Below are positions 5,662 to 5,806 of a DNA stretch of 5,806 bases, one piece after another; the stretch's first letter is position 1; the number at the start of each line of letters is the position of its first letter. A program made the translations under genes and the position numbers. The notes beneath the pieces were generated by a model. It worked only from the letters and a program-made list of their open reading frames with translations. It was not told where the DNA came from and made no database searches. Where the stretch lies: the NCBI GenBank assembly GCA_051650305.1, contig JBOFIT010000087.1, forward strand, positions 1-5,806, given 5' to 3'. The DNA is from JBOFDK01 sp051650305 (GTDB taxonomy: Bacteria; Bacillota; Clostridia; Lachnospirales; Cellulosilyticaceae).

Positions 5662-5806
5662 TTACTGAATGAGCGCAAGAAATGCCTCTTCTGTCAAGAT
5701 AGGAATGTCTAATTCTTTTGCTTTCTTATTTTTCCCAGACATAGACTCTGCATCATTATTAATGAGATAATCTGTCTTTTTACTTACGGAACCTGTAACT
5801 TTACCA
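5662..5806 (-). CDS. C-terminal BRCT domain, probably of NAD-dependent DNA ligase (partial)
   Basis: Only the last 47 codons and the TAA stop are inside the window; the 5' part lies beyond the right edge. The translation begins GKVTGSVSKKTDYLI and ends with IPILTEEAFLALIQ, which is the typical end of a BRCT domain: the Gly-Ser-Val-Ser-Lys-Lys-Thr strand, then a Lys-rich helix (GKNKKAKEL) and the final Glu-Glu-x-Phe helix. In Firmicutes such a C-terminal BRCT is most often that of LigA, which seals nicks in replication and repair. Some exonuclease-type proteins carry a similar domain, so the ligase assignment is an inference. The MFS gene follows on the same strand after 86 nt. Confidence 0.8.
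   Translation of the reverse strand, partial: GKVTGSVSKKTDYLINNDAESMSGKNKKAKELDIPILTEEAFLALIQ

Overview
The window is a moderately AT-rich stretch, and every gene I can support is on the minus strand. The genes, the GGGGG/AAAGGAG-type ribosome binding sites and the short intergenic gaps with T-tailed hairpins point to a low-GC Firmicute. A GerMN lipoprotein and a stalk-domain/AMIN/amidase_3 cell-wall hydrolase suggest class Clostridia, possibly Lachnospirales. That placement is an inference; no rRNA or species-level marker is present.

In transcription order (right to left) the window holds the following. (1) The last 47 codons of a BRCT-domain protein, probably an NAD-dependent DNA ligase, cut by the right edge. 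(2) A 79-bp intergenic stretch with an 18-bp perfect inverted repeat that encloses a predicted -10 box. (3) A 12-TM MFS transporter starting at GTG and ending inside its own terminator hairpin. (4) A monocistronic, secreted N-acetylmuramoyl-L-alanine amidase with its own promoter and a bidirectional terminator. Its order is signal peptide, stalk (copper-amine-oxidase-N-like) domain, eight Val-x-Pro-Glu-Pro-Pro repeats, AMIN region and zinc amidase. (5) A tight three-gene operon, GerMN lipoprotein - rdgB - YfcE-like phosphoesterase, with gaps of 12 and 0 nt and its own promoter. (6) A strong promoter with an A-tract upstream, driving tRNA-Gly(UCC) and tRNA-Arg(UCU), which lie 4 nt apart without an encoded CCA after the Gly gene. 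tRNA-Arg reaches the left edge.

The themes are cell-envelope remodelling (amidase, GerMN lipoprotein), nucleotide-pool housekeeping (RdgB, phosphoesterase), DNA repair (BRCT/ligase) and transport. No mobile element, CRISPR array, toxin-antitoxin pair or clearly novel system is visible. The least ordinary items are the palindrome over the MFS promoter, the repeat linker of the amidase, the apparently rph-less GerMN-rdgB operon and the MFS terminator that contains the stop codon. All gaps between genes are shorter than 300 bases.
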